From positions 284,640 through 348,639 of the forward strand of contig JAKVBI010000001.1 of assembly GCA_022447545.1 (NCBI GenBank): DNA of 64,000 nt. The letters run 5' to 3'. The translations under genes and the position numbers were made by a program. Below the pieces are notes generated by a model. The model ran no database searches, was not told the origin of the DNA, and saw only the letters and a program-made list of their open reading frames with translations. The first letter of the stretch is position 1. Each line of letters opens with the position of its first letter. The stretch comes from Myxococcota bacterium (GTDB lineage: Bacteria; Myxococcota_A; UBA9160; SMWR01). This document shows positions 8,501 to 17,777 of the stretch, in pieces.

Positions 8501-9439
8501 GTGTCCTCCTCCATTCACCGAATTCTCGTCACTGGCGCCAACGGCCACCTCGGAGGCCGACTGATCGAGCGGCTCGCCGCAGACCCGAACCTCGAAGTCC
8601 GAGCCGTGGTTCGCTCAGAAGCCGCAGCGGCCCAGCTCGAGCGCCTCCCCCTGCCCTCCCCACTCGAAGTCCACCAGCTCGACTACAGCGACGCCGACGC
8701 ACTCACGCAGGTAGCAGAGGGCTGCGAGACTGCCGTCCACCTGGTGGGAATCATCAAGGAGAGCGCCACGAGCCGCTTCGCGACCGCCCACGAGAGCACC
8801 AGCCGAGCCCTGGCCGAAGCAGCCCATCGCGCGGACCTCTCGCGCATCATCTATTTGAGCATTCTAGGAACCGATCCGAACTCTCCCAACCCGTGTCTTG
8901 GGTCCAAGGGCCGCGCCGAGAGAATCCTGCTCGAATCGCCCACCCCGACCCTGGTACTGCGCGTCCCCATGGTGATTGGAAGGGGAGACCACGTATCGCG
9001 AGCGCTTCGCGGCCAGGCCTGCTCGCGGATCGTCGGGCTCCTGCGCGGAGGGGCCAGCCTCGAGCAACCCATCGACGCACAGGATGTGGTGTCTGCCCTG
9101 CGGGCAGGAGCGATCCCACGCGATGACACAAAACTCGACGACCAGAGTCTGGATCTCGCGGGCCCCGAAATACTCACACGCCGCGCTCTCCTCGAGCGTT
9201 GTGCAGCGCTCTACGGACGGAAACCACTGGTGATCCCGATCCCTCTCGCCGTGGCCAATGGGGCGGCGGCGCTGCTCGAACGCTTCACCGCGAACCCACC
9301 GGTATCACGCGCGATGCTGGGCGTACTCGATCATGACGACAACATCGACCCGTCGGAGAGCTGCCGCCGGCTCGGCATCCAACTCACTCCCCTCGAAGAG
9401 ACCCTACGCCGCTGCGTAGGACCTGAGGAGGCTCCATGA
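8501..9439 (+). CDS. NAD(P)-dependent sugar-epimerase-like SDR (NmrA/complex I 39 kDa-like)
   Basis: 312 residues from GTG 8501, which is followed at once by the Rossmann strand RILVTGANGHLGGRL. VRAVVRSE follows at the end of strand 2, HLVGIIKES where extended SDRs have their second cofactor contact, and YLSILGTDPNSPNPCLGSKGRAE where YxxxK would lie. The usual catalytic Tyr-Lys pair is not intact, as is common in atypical SDRs that act as regulators or ubiquinone-associated proteins. The frame is open far upstream, but that part is antisense to the DUF1566 genes. Its stop overlaps the next start (ATGA). Confidence 0.82.
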   Translation: MSSSIHRILVTGANGHLGGRLIERLAADPNLEVRAVVRSEAAAAQLERLPLPSPLEVHQLDYSDADALTQVAEGCETAVHLVGIIKESATSRFATAHESTSRALAEAAHRADLSRIIYLSILGTDPNSPNPCLGSKGRAERILLESPTPTLVLRVPMVIGRGDHVSRALRGQACSRIVGLLRGGASLEQPIDAQDVVSALRAGAIPRDDTKLDDQSLDLAGPEILTRRALLERCAALYGRKPLVIPIPLAVANGAAALLERFTANPPVSRAMLGVLDHDDNIDPSESCRRLGIQLTPLEETLRRCVGPEEAP

Positions 9440-10425
9440 CCGACTCTGACGCCCCGCTTCCCGCCGCACGCAAGACACCCTGGTGGCAACGTGTTCTGCC
9501 CTGGCTCGTCACCCTCGGGTGCTTCGCCTACCTCTATTCACGGATCGAAAGCCAGGCCGCTCGAGAGGGCCAGCACACCATCGAGTTTCTACTGGGTGTG
9601 TTTCAGGGAGTGAGCTGGTGGCGCTGGCTGGCATTGATGGTCCCCTACTCGGCTTTTTTCTTCCTCGTCGACTCCCTCGTGGTGTGGCGAATCATCAACT
9701 GGTTCAACACCCGAGTGCGCTACACCGACATCCTTCCGATCCGCGGCAGCGCCTACATCATCTCCATCTTGAACGAACAGGTCGGCAAGGGGGTGATGGC
9801 CATCTATCTGAATCGCCGCGACAACGTACCCGGCTGGCAAGTCGGCTCCAGCATGCTCTTCATCATGTTCTGCGAGTTCTACTATTTGTTGGCCTGGGCC
9901 ACGGTGGGTTACGCGTTGCGGGGAGATGCCCTCCCTGAGCAATTCGGTCTGATTCCGTGGGTTTGTGTTGGCGCCGCCATCTGCTTTGTGTTGTGGTTGC
10001 TCTACTTCCGTGGGACGATCGCACCGGGCAGCCGTCTGAGGGACCGACAGATCCTCCACGCCTTCCGCCAGGCCAAGTGGTGGCAGTACGGGGTGATCCT
10101 ACTTCTCCGCTCGCCGGCGTTGCTCGCTGCCGTCGCCGTCTACACGCTGGCTCTGCGCCTCTTCGGGCTCGAGGCGAATTTCCTCGATCTGCTCGGCTAC
10201 CTCCCGCTGATCTTCTTCGGGGCCGCCGTCCCAACGCCCATGCGCGCCGTGGCCATCACACTCTGGTCTTTCCTGTACCCGGAAAATCCAGCTCGGGCGT
10301 CGGCCTTCGGCCTCGTCCAGCACAATTTCTTCATCTTCTTCAACGCTGCGATCGGACTGATGTTCCTACGACGTGCCAATCGAGAACTATTCGGAAGCAA
10401 ACGTTCCCCCGCCGCTCACGACTGA
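9436..10425 (+). CDS. Multi-pass membrane protein, resembling the LPG-synthase transmembrane (UPF0104) family
   Basis: 329 residues with about seven or eight hydrophobic segments (for example near 20-32, 65-87, 137-160, 173-190, 220-240 and 255-275). The layout, with the positively charged LRDRQILHAFRQAKWWQYGVILL before the second half, resembles the UPF0104 / lysylphosphatidylglycerol synthetase TM domain that flips or binds lipids. The resemblance is weak and based on topology rather than a diagnostic motif. It is translationally coupled to the SDR gene upstream. Its last 10 bases overlap the convergent phosphatidyltransferase gene, itself a phospholipid enzyme. Confidence 0.6.
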   Translation: MTDSDAPLPAARKTPWWQRVLPWLVTLGCFAYLYSRIESQAAREGQHTIEFLLGVFQGVSWWRWLALMVPYSAFFFLVDSLVVWRIINWFNTRVRYTDILPIRGSAYIISILNEQVGKGVMAIYLNRRDNVPGWQVGSSMLFIMFCEFYYLLAWATVGYALRGDALPEQFGLIPWVCVGAAICFVLWLLYFRGTIAPGSRLRDRQILHAFRQAKWWQYGVILLLRSPALLAAVAVYTLALRLFGLEANFLDLLGYLPLIFFGAAVPTPMRAVAITLWSFLYPENPARASAFGLVQHNFFIFFNAAIGLMFLRRANRELFGSKRSPAAHD

Positions 10426-10979
10426 TTCCCAACCGGGCCTCTTCGAGCGCGGAAACTCGCCAAGGCGCGGTCTCCCATGGAGAGCAGAGTGGTCGATACA
10501 AGCAACCAGCCAAGCCACCAGAGGGTGGTATCCGCCGGCCCGGGCAAAGACACCCCCGCACTCAACAGAGACAGGGCCAGGATTCCGAAGTAGGCGATGC
10601 CATTGAATCTCCCCAGCGCGCTTGGCCGCAGGGCGCGGTTCGCGCCCACCCGGGAATCGAGCGCATACTGGGCAAACGCCACGAGGATCAACCCCGGGAG
10701 CAGCATGGGCAACGCGCCCAGCCATGCCAGCGCAAGCGTCCCGCTCGCCACGAAGATCGCGTCCACACCATGGTCCACGAGTCCTCCGAGAGGTGAGACC
10801 TCGACAAAACGACGCGCCACGTATCCATCCGCGAGGTCCGACACCACGGCGAGCGCAAGGAGCAGGCAGGCCCACGGCCACGCCTCGCGCAGAATCGCGA
10901 GCACGAGCAGAGGGGCAAGCAACAGACGCAGTGAGGTCACCGCGTTGGCTCGCGTCCGCCAGCGGCCCATGGTTTTCAC
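10416..10979 (-). CDS. CDP-alcohol phosphatidyltransferase
   Basis: 187 residues of an integral membrane enzyme that moves a phosphatidyl group from a CDP-linked donor to an alcohol. The full family signature D-x2-DG-x2-AR-x8-G-x3-D-x3-D is intact in SDLADGYVAR followed by GGLVDHGVD. The acceptor (glycerol-3-phosphate, inositol, choline or other) cannot be decided. The GTG at 10979 is used here, with an ATG three codons in as an alternative. It is divergent from the cytochrome c gene and its end overlaps the lipid-type membrane protein on the other strand. Confidence 0.88.
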   Translation of the reverse strand: MKTMGRWRTRANAVTSLRLLLAPLLVLAILREAWPWACLLLALAVVSDLADGYVARRFVEVSPLGGLVDHGVDAIFVASGTLALAWLGALPMLLPGLILVAFAQYALDSRVGANRALRPSALGRFNGIAYFGILALSLLSAGVSLPGPADTTLWWLGWLLVSTTLLSMGDRALASFRARRGPVGNQS

Positions 10980-11120
10980 GTGGACAATGTAGTCGCTTTC
11001 CGGGCGTTTCTACCCGTGAGACGGCCCGTACCACTCCGAGACGCTACCCTGCACGGTCTTCTGGGCGCTCGAACGATCCGCCCACCCCGAAAAATTCAAG
11101 AATAGGAAGCGAGAGCGGTG

Positions 11121-11462
11121 ATGAAACGAGCCCCCGGCCGATATGGAGTTCTCGCCGGACTCGTCGGGTTGATGATGAGCTGCGACAGCGGGCAAGCGCC
11201 TGAATCCGATGCCGCTGCCCGGGGCAAAGTGACGTACATGAACATCTGCATCGCCTGCCACGCCGCCGATCCGAGCGAAAATGGGGTCCTGGGGCCCCCC
11301 ATCGCCAACGCATCCATGGAACTGCTGGAAGCCAAGGTCATTCGGGGCGAATACCCGAAGGGCTACGTGCCCAAGCGAGCAGGATCCACCATGCCGAACT
11401 ACGCCTACGTGGAGGCGCAGCTCCCAGACCTGCAGGCCTTCCTGGCGGAGGCGAAGCGCTGA
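11121..11462 (+). CDS. Monohaem c-type cytochrome lipoprotein
   Basis: 113 residues. An N-terminal hydrophobic stretch ends in the lipobox LMMSC (C21), so the mature protein should be lipid-anchored in the periplasm. The haem site is CIACH (43-47), with M91 in STMPNY as the likely sixth ligand, as in class I cytochromes. The ATG at 11121 is preferred over GTG 11118 because GAGAG lies 5 bases upstream. It is convergent with a membrane protein of the PuuD N-terminal type, whose usual form carries exactly such a cytochrome domain, so the two may work together. Confidence 0.85.
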   Translation: MKRAPGRYGVLAGLVGLMMSCDSGQAPESDAAARGKVTYMNICIACHAADPSENGVLGPPIANASMELLEAKVIRGEYPKGYVPKRAGSTMPNYAYVEAQLPDLQAFLAEAKR

Positions 11463-11499
11463 ACCGCGCTTCGCCTCCGCAGAAAGCCTGAAGCTCCGG

Positions 11500-12216
11500 T
11501 CAGAGCAGCGCCGCCTGGAAGATGACCAGCACGAGCGTGAGGCCGAGGCCAGCGTGGATCGTGCCCGAAACCGTCGTGAGCGGCTTCTGGGTCGATGCAC
11601 CCGGACCGATCAGTGCATTGACCTCGATGGCGCCGATCACGACCAAGCCGATGATCCAATACAGCCCCAAGCTGCCGCCACCCGCATCGAGTGCCGCAGT
11701 CAAAGCCGGGAAGTGGGATGCCGCGCCCATGAAGAACAACATGGGAATCGAGAAGAGCGTATTGGTGCGTGACGCCATACCCGCTCGCCCAGCCGCCCCG
11801 GCGGCTGCAGGGTTGGCCTCACCCCCTCCCGCCACGTTCTCAGCGTTGGCGATCACGATCTGTTGGGCGGGCCAGATGACGAACCACACATTGGCCCACA
11901 TCAGCGTCCCCATCAGCGCTCCGGTGAGGATTCGCGTCATGTAACCGCTCCCCAGAGGCACGCCCACGTGAAGCTTGAGCATCAGGATGAGCAGACCACT
12001 CAGGAACGTGAACATCGCTCCCCAGCGAAACCACCACAGAGCGTTGGGTACGAGACCCCGGGTCATGGCGCTCTTGGCCGTGCCCCCGAGCTCGGAGCCG
12101 AAGAACGGTGTCTGGATGAAGTTGAAGTAGTAGAGAATGCCGATCCACGTGACTCCGGCGAGAAAGTGAATCCAGCGAAGCAGAAATTCCAGGCCCTGTA
12201 GGCCGAAGATGTCCAT
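11500..12216 (-). CDS. PuuD-type (urate oxidase N-terminal) membrane protein without cytochrome domain
   Basis: 238 residues with about six to seven membrane helices. It begins MDIFGLQGLEFLLRWIHFLAG and continues VTWIGILYYFNF, the pattern of the N-terminal membrane part of PuuD (PF06181). Full PuuD is about 410 residues, joins this part to a C-terminal cytochrome c, and oxidises urate. Here the protein stops after the membrane part. The start at 12216 has GGAGG 5 bases upstream; an ATG 15 bases earlier is less likely. Urate as substrate is a family-level guess, and no other purine gene is near. A separate cytochrome c gene converges on it from 11462. Confidence 0.7.
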   Translation of the reverse strand: MDIFGLQGLEFLLRWIHFLAGVTWIGILYYFNFIQTPFFGSELGGTAKSAMTRGLVPNALWWFRWGAMFTFLSGLLILMLKLHVGVPLGSGYMTRILTGALMGTLMWANVWFVIWPAQQIVIANAENVAGGGEANPAAAGAAGRAGMASRTNTLFSIPMLFFMGAASHFPALTAALDAGGGSLGLYWIIGLVVIGAIEVNALIGPGASTQKPLTTVSGTIHAGLGLTLVLVIFQAALL

Positions 12217-12391
12217 TGCGCCCTCCGTCACCTGCTGGTGCGGCGGTCAAGGCGATCCAGGCGTCAAGCCCCCCTCGAGCCTGGTTACTTCGGAAACCGC
12301 CCCTCCCCCAATCAGCAGAAGCGCCGCAAGTCTAGCGGTCTTCCAGGCGTTTTTCCGGCCGATCCAGGGTTTCGGCCGCGATGGGACCCCA

Positions 12392-13303
12392 TCAACCGCT
12401 GCGCCAGGCGGGCACCCGAGAGGTGATCCTCTCCCAGCCAAGTCGATCGAAAAACTCACGGGCCCGGTCCCGGTAGGCGCCGCGCCACGTCAGCTGGCGC
12501 AAATCGGCCCGAATTCCGGGAACATCCGCCCGCAGGGTGGCCAGTTCACGGGTCAGCAGAGCGCGTTCGCGGTGCTCTTCCACCCGTTGCGCCAGGCGTG
12601 CCGCCCCACGAACGCTGGCACGCGCGGCCTCAGGCCAGGTCTCCACATCACTTGGGATGTCCTCGATTCGCCCAAAATGGCCCAGAACGGCGCTCGCGCT
12701 CTTGGGGCCCACTCCAGGGACACCCGGCAGATTGTCGACGGTGTCTCCCACCAACCCCAGAAAATCGGTGATCTGAGCCGGATCGACGCCAAATTTCTCG
12801 CGAACCCCATCCGCGTCCCGCGTGATCTCGCGCGCGAGGTCGTGAGTCACCACACGGCCGTCCTCCCGAACCAATTGGGCCAGATCCTTGTCTGACGACA
12901 CCACCACGGCTCGGGCCCCCTTTCGCATGAGCTGTCGCGACAGGGTGGCGATCACATCATCGGCCTCGAAATCCTTGGCCTCGAATGCGGGTAGCCCCAG
13001 GGCCTCACAGGCCTCCTTACAGAGCGGAAACTGCGGCGAGAGATCCTCCGGGGGTTCACCGCGCTGAGCCTTGTACTCGGGCTCGATGGCGTTGCGGAAA
13101 CTGTGCATCGAGTGGTCGAAGGCCACGGCGAGGTGGGTCAGCCGGGTGTCGCGCACGTACTTGAGCAGGGTGTTCACGAACCCGTAGGCGGCTCCCACGG
13201 GCTGCCCTCCCGGATCTGGCATGGGCGGCATGGAGAAATAAGCCCGGAAGATGTAGACCGAACCGTCGATCAGATGAACGGTCGGGCCGTCGCGGCGACT
13301 CAA
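12392..13303 (-). CDS. Stand-alone 5'-3' exonuclease (PolI N-terminal / flap endonuclease-like)
   Basis: 303 residues equal to the 5' nuclease domain of DNA polymerase I with no polymerase attached. Metal-site segments are visible: HLIDGSVYIFRAYF, VAFDHSMHSFRN, DFEADDVIATLS and SSDKDLAQLV. The helix-hairpin-helix is DNLPGVPGVGPKSA. Such proteins (ExoIX/Fen-like) remove flaps and RNA primers. The start is TTG 13303, 21 bases after the proS stop, with AGGAG about a dozen bases upstream. The same strand and close spacing suggest co-transcription with proS. Whether this genome also has a full polA is not visible here. Confidence 0.88.
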   Translation of the reverse strand: MSRRDGPTVHLIDGSVYIFRAYFSMPPMPDPGGQPVGAAYGFVNTLLKYVRDTRLTHLAVAFDHSMHSFRNAIEPEYKAQRGEPPEDLSPQFPLCKEACEALGLPAFEAKDFEADDVIATLSRQLMRKGARAVVVSSDKDLAQLVREDGRVVTHDLAREITRDADGVREKFGVDPAQITDFLGLVGDTVDNLPGVPGVGPKSASAVLGHFGRIEDIPSDVETWPEAARASVRGAARLAQRVEEHRERALLTRELATLRADVPGIRADLRQLTWRGAYRDRAREFFDRLGWERITSRVPAWRSG

Positions 13304-13324
13304 AGCGGACCCCGGCTCCTGGTA

Positions 13325-15043
13325 TCAGTGCTGTGTGCGTCGTTCGAGAACGGCCTCGGCAATGGTGACGGATGCCTTGAGGATCTCGATCTCTTGCCCC
13401 GTATCCACGTCACGGGGCTGAAACTCCAGAATTCCGCGCTCGAGGCCCTTGGGTCCGACCGTGACCCGAAAGGGGATGCCCACGAGCTCGGCATCCTTGA
13501 ATTTGACCCCGGGCCGCTCGTTCCGATCATCGAGGAGGGCGTCGATGCCCTGAGCGAGAAGGGCTTCGTACAGAGCAGTGCCCGCCTCGAGCGTCGCGAC
13601 GTCCTTGGGGTTGAGCACGGTGATCACCACTTCGAAGGGGGCGATCTCCACCGGCCAGATGATGCCCCTGTCGTCGTGGTGACGCTCGACGACGGAAGCC
13701 ATGGTCCGCTCGATCCCAACCCCATAGGAACCCATCACGATGGGCCGCGAAGCTCCCGAGTCGTCCAGAACCTTGGCACCCAGGGCTTCGCTATAGCGCG
13801 TGCCCAGCTTGAAGATGTGCCCGATCTCGATGGTCTGGGAGACATCCAGTGGTGCATCGCACAACGGACATCCGTCTCCGGCCTTGACCTCCCGAAGGTC
13901 CAACCATTCGGGAGAAACGATATCGCGCTCGACGTCCACACCCCGAAGATGGAAATCGTCCAGATTGGCGCCCGTGACCATGTCCCGACGGCCCCGCAGG
14001 CTCGCGTCCGCGAGAACCCGCAGACCCTCGACACCCACCGGGCCCAGACTGCCGGGCAGTGCTCCCAGCGCTGCCCGGATTTCGTCATCGGAAGCCGGCC
14101 GCAGCTCGCCAGCTCCGGTGGCATCCAGCAGTTTCTGCTCCATCAGCTCATGGTCCCCTCGCAACAACACCTGCACCACTGACCCATCCAGAACGTAGAT
14201 CAGGGTCTTGATCTGGCGATCCGCTGGAGCGCCATGCTCAAAACTCGCAATGTCTTCGATGCTCCGCAGGCCAGGGGTCGCAAAACGCTCGGGCGCTTCC
14301 AGGCCCGGCCCATCCTCCATGGGGGCCAGTCGAGAGGTGATCTTCTCCAGATTGCCCGCATGGCCACAGCTCGAACAGGAGGCAATCCAGTCCTCGCCCG
14401 CGGGGCTGGGCACCATGAATTCGACGGACTCATTCCCCCCCATCGATCCAGAAGAGGCCTCCACGGCCAGGGCCTCCAGGCCGCAACGCGAAAAGATGCG
14501 GCGGTAGGCCTCGAAGTGCCGCTGGAACGCGAAATCGAGACCCTCGGGATCGATATCCAACGAATAGGAATCCTTCATGGTGAATTCCCGCACCCGCAGC
14601 AGACCGGATTTGGGCCTGGGCTCGTCCCTGAACTTGGTCTGAATCTGGTACCAGATCTGGGGAAGCTGTTTATAACTGCGCAGTTCCCCGGCAAGGTGGG
14701 CAAAAACCTCCTCATGGGTCATCCCCAATCCGACGTCGCTACCCCTGCGGTCGGTAAAGCGAAACATCTCGTCACCCATGGCTTCCCAACGCCCCGAACG
14801 TTGCCAGATCTCGGCGGGATGAAGAGCTGGCAGACGGAACTCCTGGCCTCCAATGCGCTCCATCTCCGAGCGCACCAGATCCGCGATCTTGCGACAAACA
14901 CGCTGGCCCAGGGGCAGCAGGGAGTAGACGCCCGACATCAGCTGCCGGGCGAACCCTCCTCGGATCAGCAGCTGATGACTGACGGCTTCTGCGTCAGCAG
15001 GATCGTCTCGTAAGGTGGGAATGAAGGCCTGGGACCAGCGCAC
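13325..15043 (-). CDS. proS: Prolyl-tRNA synthetase, bacterial type with editing domain
   Basis: 572 residues, typical for the bacterial form. Class II motifs are clear: motif 2 around RDEPRPKSGLLRVREFTMKD and motif 3 GSYGVGIERTMASV. Between them lies the inserted YbaK-like editing domain with LLRGDHELMEQKLLDA, which hydrolyses misacylated Ala-tRNA(Pro). A C-terminal anticodon-binding domain follows. The GTG at 15043 is chosen because AGGAG lies 5 bases upstream and the protein then begins RWSQAFIPTLRDDP, the normal N-terminus; the open frame to 15349 overlaps the FIST gene. It is followed closely by the 5' nuclease gene. Confidence 0.97.
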   Translation of the reverse strand: MRWSQAFIPTLRDDPADAEAVSHQLLIRGGFARQLMSGVYSLLPLGQRVCRKIADLVRSEMERIGGQEFRLPALHPAEIWQRSGRWEAMGDEMFRFTDRRGSDVGLGMTHEEVFAHLAGELRSYKQLPQIWYQIQTKFRDEPRPKSGLLRVREFTMKDSYSLDIDPEGLDFAFQRHFEAYRRIFSRCGLEALAVEASSGSMGGNESVEFMVPSPAGEDWIASCSSCGHAGNLEKITSRLAPMEDGPGLEAPERFATPGLRSIEDIASFEHGAPADRQIKTLIYVLDGSVVQVLLRGDHELMEQKLLDATGAGELRPASDDEIRAALGALPGSLGPVGVEGLRVLADASLRGRRDMVTGANLDDFHLRGVDVERDIVSPEWLDLREVKAGDGCPLCDAPLDVSQTIEIGHIFKLGTRYSEALGAKVLDDSGASRPIVMGSYGVGIERTMASVVERHHDDRGIIWPVEIAPFEVVITVLNPKDVATLEAGTALYEALLAQGIDALLDDRNERPGVKFKDAELVGIPFRVTVGPKGLERGILEFQPRDVDTGQEIEILKASVTIAEAVLERRTQH

Positions 15044-15141
15044 GGCAGCTCCTGAACTGGAAGCGACGGCACGTAGCCCAACTCCGGCACGCCCTCCCAG
15101 CCTCGGAACGTAGCTCGGGGCTCCGCTCTTGGCCCAGAGCC

Positions 15142-16344
15142 TCAGGCCTCGAGCAGCGCGAGGACTCCCGTGTAGGTGAGAAGTTCCGTCGCCGCAGCTC
15201 CCTGACCGAGCCCCGCACCGTCTCGTGAGCCGATGGGACCGAGTTCGAAGGCACCGAACATCCCCACCGCAGGGGTCTGCCCGAGGGCGTTCTCGAGGTA
15301 GGCGGCCTCCAGCCCGGGCATCCCGAACAACGAGGCCCCACGAGCACAACAGTCGAAGAGCATCCCCAAGCGAGCCTGTGCGCCCACGGCTCCAGCCAGC
15401 ATCTCCTTGAGATCCTCACGCGCTCCTTCCGGCTCACGGGTCGCCAGGGCGATGTGTTGGCCGGGCTTCAAGATCTCAGGGATTGCCAAGGCCCGGTGTT
15501 CCTCGTCGAACCCGGCCACATTGCGAGCCAGGTAACCACCCGGGCGCAGGGGATCCCGCTCGTCGCGAGGGATCGCCGCCAATAAGAAGGCAGCGGCGTG
15601 GCGCAAATCCTCGGCCAGAGGGGCCCTGGCCACCTCTCGGTAGACGTCCAGGGCCGGGCGTCCATCGAGTTCCAACAGCCAATGCCCCTGGGCTCGGGTG
15701 ACAGTCAGTAGAGGCGTCACCGGCCGACACGACTGTGTCACTCCGATGGTCACCGGGCCGGGCGCGCGGAGAATCAACCCTGCGAGGGCGCCGCTTTCGA
15801 CCTGCCGCCCACCCCACTGCAGCGCACTGCCAAGCCCTGGAGCGGCGGAGCCGGCCCCAACCACGCGTGCGGGATCGAGCTCAGTGCGAATCCCGGGAAG
15901 CACGGCTTCAGGGTCGAAATCGTTGGCGTCGGGGAGCAACACGATGAGATCCCCGGGGCCTGGCTGCCCACCCAGGATGCCCGCAATGTCCTCTCCAAAG
16001 TTGACACCGTCCGCCCGCAAGTCGGGCAGCAGGAAGGGCATACACTCGAGCCCACGCAGCGCCAGGATGGATAGAGAGGGCTGTCCCTCGATCTCCTGCC
16101 CCGCACCAATGACCCCGTGGGACGTGGCACCCGCCAGGGCATCGGTACCCAGAACGCCCCCCACGACATCCACGATCTCCTCCACGGGGATGGAGCTTCC
16201 GGGTGTAACGAACACCAGGGCACCCTCGGCCCCGCCAGCCCCCTCGAGAGCCTGAGAAGCAGCCGTCTCGATGGCTGTGCGGGCCGAACCTCGTTCGTCC
16301 TCCGTATTGGGGATGGCGGTCATTCCGACGCCCGCAGCCAGCAT
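15142..16344 (-). CDS. FIST domain protein (FIST_N plus FIST_C), no attached output domain
   Basis: 400 residues from ATG 16344. The N-terminal part (about 20-190) holds the FIST_N pattern with ALVFVTPGSS and LAGATSHGVIG. The C-terminal part carries LARNVAGFDEEHRALAI, LFDCCARGASLFG and MFGAFELGPIG, the FIST_C signatures. FIST is a sensor-like module, proposed to bind small ligands such as amino acids, and is often fused to kinases or diguanylate cyclases. Here it stands alone. Seven residues from the end is the hydrophobic LLTYTGVLALLEA typical of the family. It is divergent from rnd and upstream of proS. Confidence 0.85.
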   Translation of the reverse strand: MLAAGVGMTAIPNTEDERGSARTAIETAASQALEGAGGAEGALVFVTPGSSIPVEEIVDVVGGVLGTDALAGATSHGVIGAGQEIEGQPSLSILALRGLECMPFLLPDLRADGVNFGEDIAGILGGQPGPGDLIVLLPDANDFDPEAVLPGIRTELDPARVVGAGSAAPGLGSALQWGGRQVESGALAGLILRAPGPVTIGVTQSCRPVTPLLTVTRAQGHWLLELDGRPALDVYREVARAPLAEDLRHAAAFLLAAIPRDERDPLRPGGYLARNVAGFDEEHRALAIPEILKPGQHIALATREPEGAREDLKEMLAGAVGAQARLGMLFDCCARGASLFGMPGLEAAYLENALGQTPAVGMFGAFELGPIGSRDGAGLGQGAAATELLTYTGVLALLEA

Positions 16345-16562
16345 GGGGCCGCAGTATAGACGCGTCCAGTTGCAGCGCGTCGTCTTTCGCGGGGCTCCGG
16401 TCTCAGCTAGGATGTGTCGGGTTCGCTGTTTACGACCCTCCTCAGCGATCCACCCCCAGAGAACGAAATTGTGGCGAGTCGTTTGGACGGGCCTGTCCCG
16501 CCTCCGGTCCGACTGGGGACGTGGTGGATGGATTGGACTGAACCTTGGGCACCAGGGCACAA

Positions 16563-17726
16563 GTGGCAGATTTCCAGCTGATTGAGAGTCGCAACGAGCT
16601 CGATGCTCTCGCGCAGGATCTCCTTTCGGAGAAGGTTCTCGCCTTCGACACGGAAGCGGACAGCTTCTACCACTACTTCGACAAGACCTGCCTCGTTCAG
16701 GTTGCGACCCAACGCGAGATCTTTCTGATCGATCCTCTGGCCTGCGGAGGACCTTCGGAACTCTCGCCCCTCGGTCCGGTCTTCGCGTCGCCGGAGATCC
16801 TCAAGATCTTCCACGCCGCCGAATACGACATCTTCGTGCTGAAAAGGGATTGTTCCTTCGAGTTCGCGAACCTCTTCGACACGATGGTCAGTGCACAGCT
16901 GCTGGGATACCCGTCGGTGGGCCTCGCGAGCCTGGCCGATCGGCACTTCGGGATCAAGTTGCCCAAGGAGCAACAGCGCTCGGACTGGTCGAACCGGCCA
17001 CTGTCGCCCCGCCAACTCAGCTACGCGGCCTCGGACGTCCTCTACCTGATCCCGTTGTACGAGAACCTGAAGAAGGAACTCCGCAAAGAGAAGCGGCTGC
17101 GCTGGGCCGAGGAGGAATTCGAGAACCTGACGCGTCGAGAGTGGCCGGCGCGGGAGTTTGACGAATACGGCTACCTGCGAATCAAAGGCGCGCGCAAGCT
17201 CGAATCCAATGAGCTGTCGATTCTGCGCGAGCTGTATCTGACCCGCGATGCACGAGCACGAGAGATTGACCGACCGCCCTTCAAGGTGCTGGGCAATCGC
17301 ACCCTGCTCGAAATTGCACAGGTTCGCCCCAAAAAGCTCGCAGAGCTGGCGGAGATCAAAGGCATCACGGATCTCATCATGCGGCGGCTCGGCCGAGACA
17401 TCATGGCAGCCGTGCGACGCGGGAAGAAGGTCGAACACGGGCCCATCCCCAAGATTTCCAACAACAATCGCAAGCGAATGGATCGGCAGGCTGAACGCCG
17501 CCTGGCGGCCCTCAAGCAGTGGCGGACCGAACGTTCCACCGAACTCTCCATCGACCCTGGAGTGCTGTGCCCCAACGCCGTGCTCGAAGCAATCGCCTGG
17601 CGAGCACCGAGCACGAAGTCCGAGCTTTCGAGTCTGACCGAACTCAAGCCCTGGTTTCTCCGAGAGTTTGGCGCGTCGGTGATGGGGGTCATCGAATCCG
17701 TCCGGGCACCGGCCAGTAACGACTGA
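16563..17726 (+). CDS. rnd: Ribonuclease D
   Basis: 387 residues. It is a 3'-5' exoribonuclease involved in tRNA 3' maturation. The DEDDy catalytic set is complete: D29 and E31 in AFDTEAD, D89 in AAEYDIF, and Y154 and D158 in YAASD. One or two HRDC domains follow (about 205-290 and 310-380), as in full-length RNase D. A TTG at 16545 is also in frame, but GTG 16563 has an AGGG-type ribosome site at suitable distance and gives the usual N-terminus. It is monocistronic-looking, with pepP 51 bases downstream in the same direction. Confidence 0.93.
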   Translation: MADFQLIESRNELDALAQDLLSEKVLAFDTEADSFYHYFDKTCLVQVATQREIFLIDPLACGGPSELSPLGPVFASPEILKIFHAAEYDIFVLKRDCSFEFANLFDTMVSAQLLGYPSVGLASLADRHFGIKLPKEQQRSDWSNRPLSPRQLSYAASDVLYLIPLYENLKKELRKEKRLRWAEEEFENLTRREWPAREFDEYGYLRIKGARKLESNELSILRELYLTRDARAREIDRPPFKVLGNRTLLEIAQVRPKKLAELAEIKGITDLIMRRLGRDIMAAVRRGKKVEHGPIPKISNNNRKRMDRQAERRLAALKQWRTERSTELSIDPGVLCPNAVLEAIAWRAPSTKSELSSLTELKPWFLREFGASVMGVIESVRAPASND

Positions 17727-17777
17727 ATCCACCTCAGGGGCCATCGGCGTGGCACACGCGTGAGCTAAGATCGCCAC

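Noticed and set aside
13103-14182. 359-codon rightward open frame
   Set aside because: It is antisense to proS and the 5' nuclease and shows no protein family pattern.
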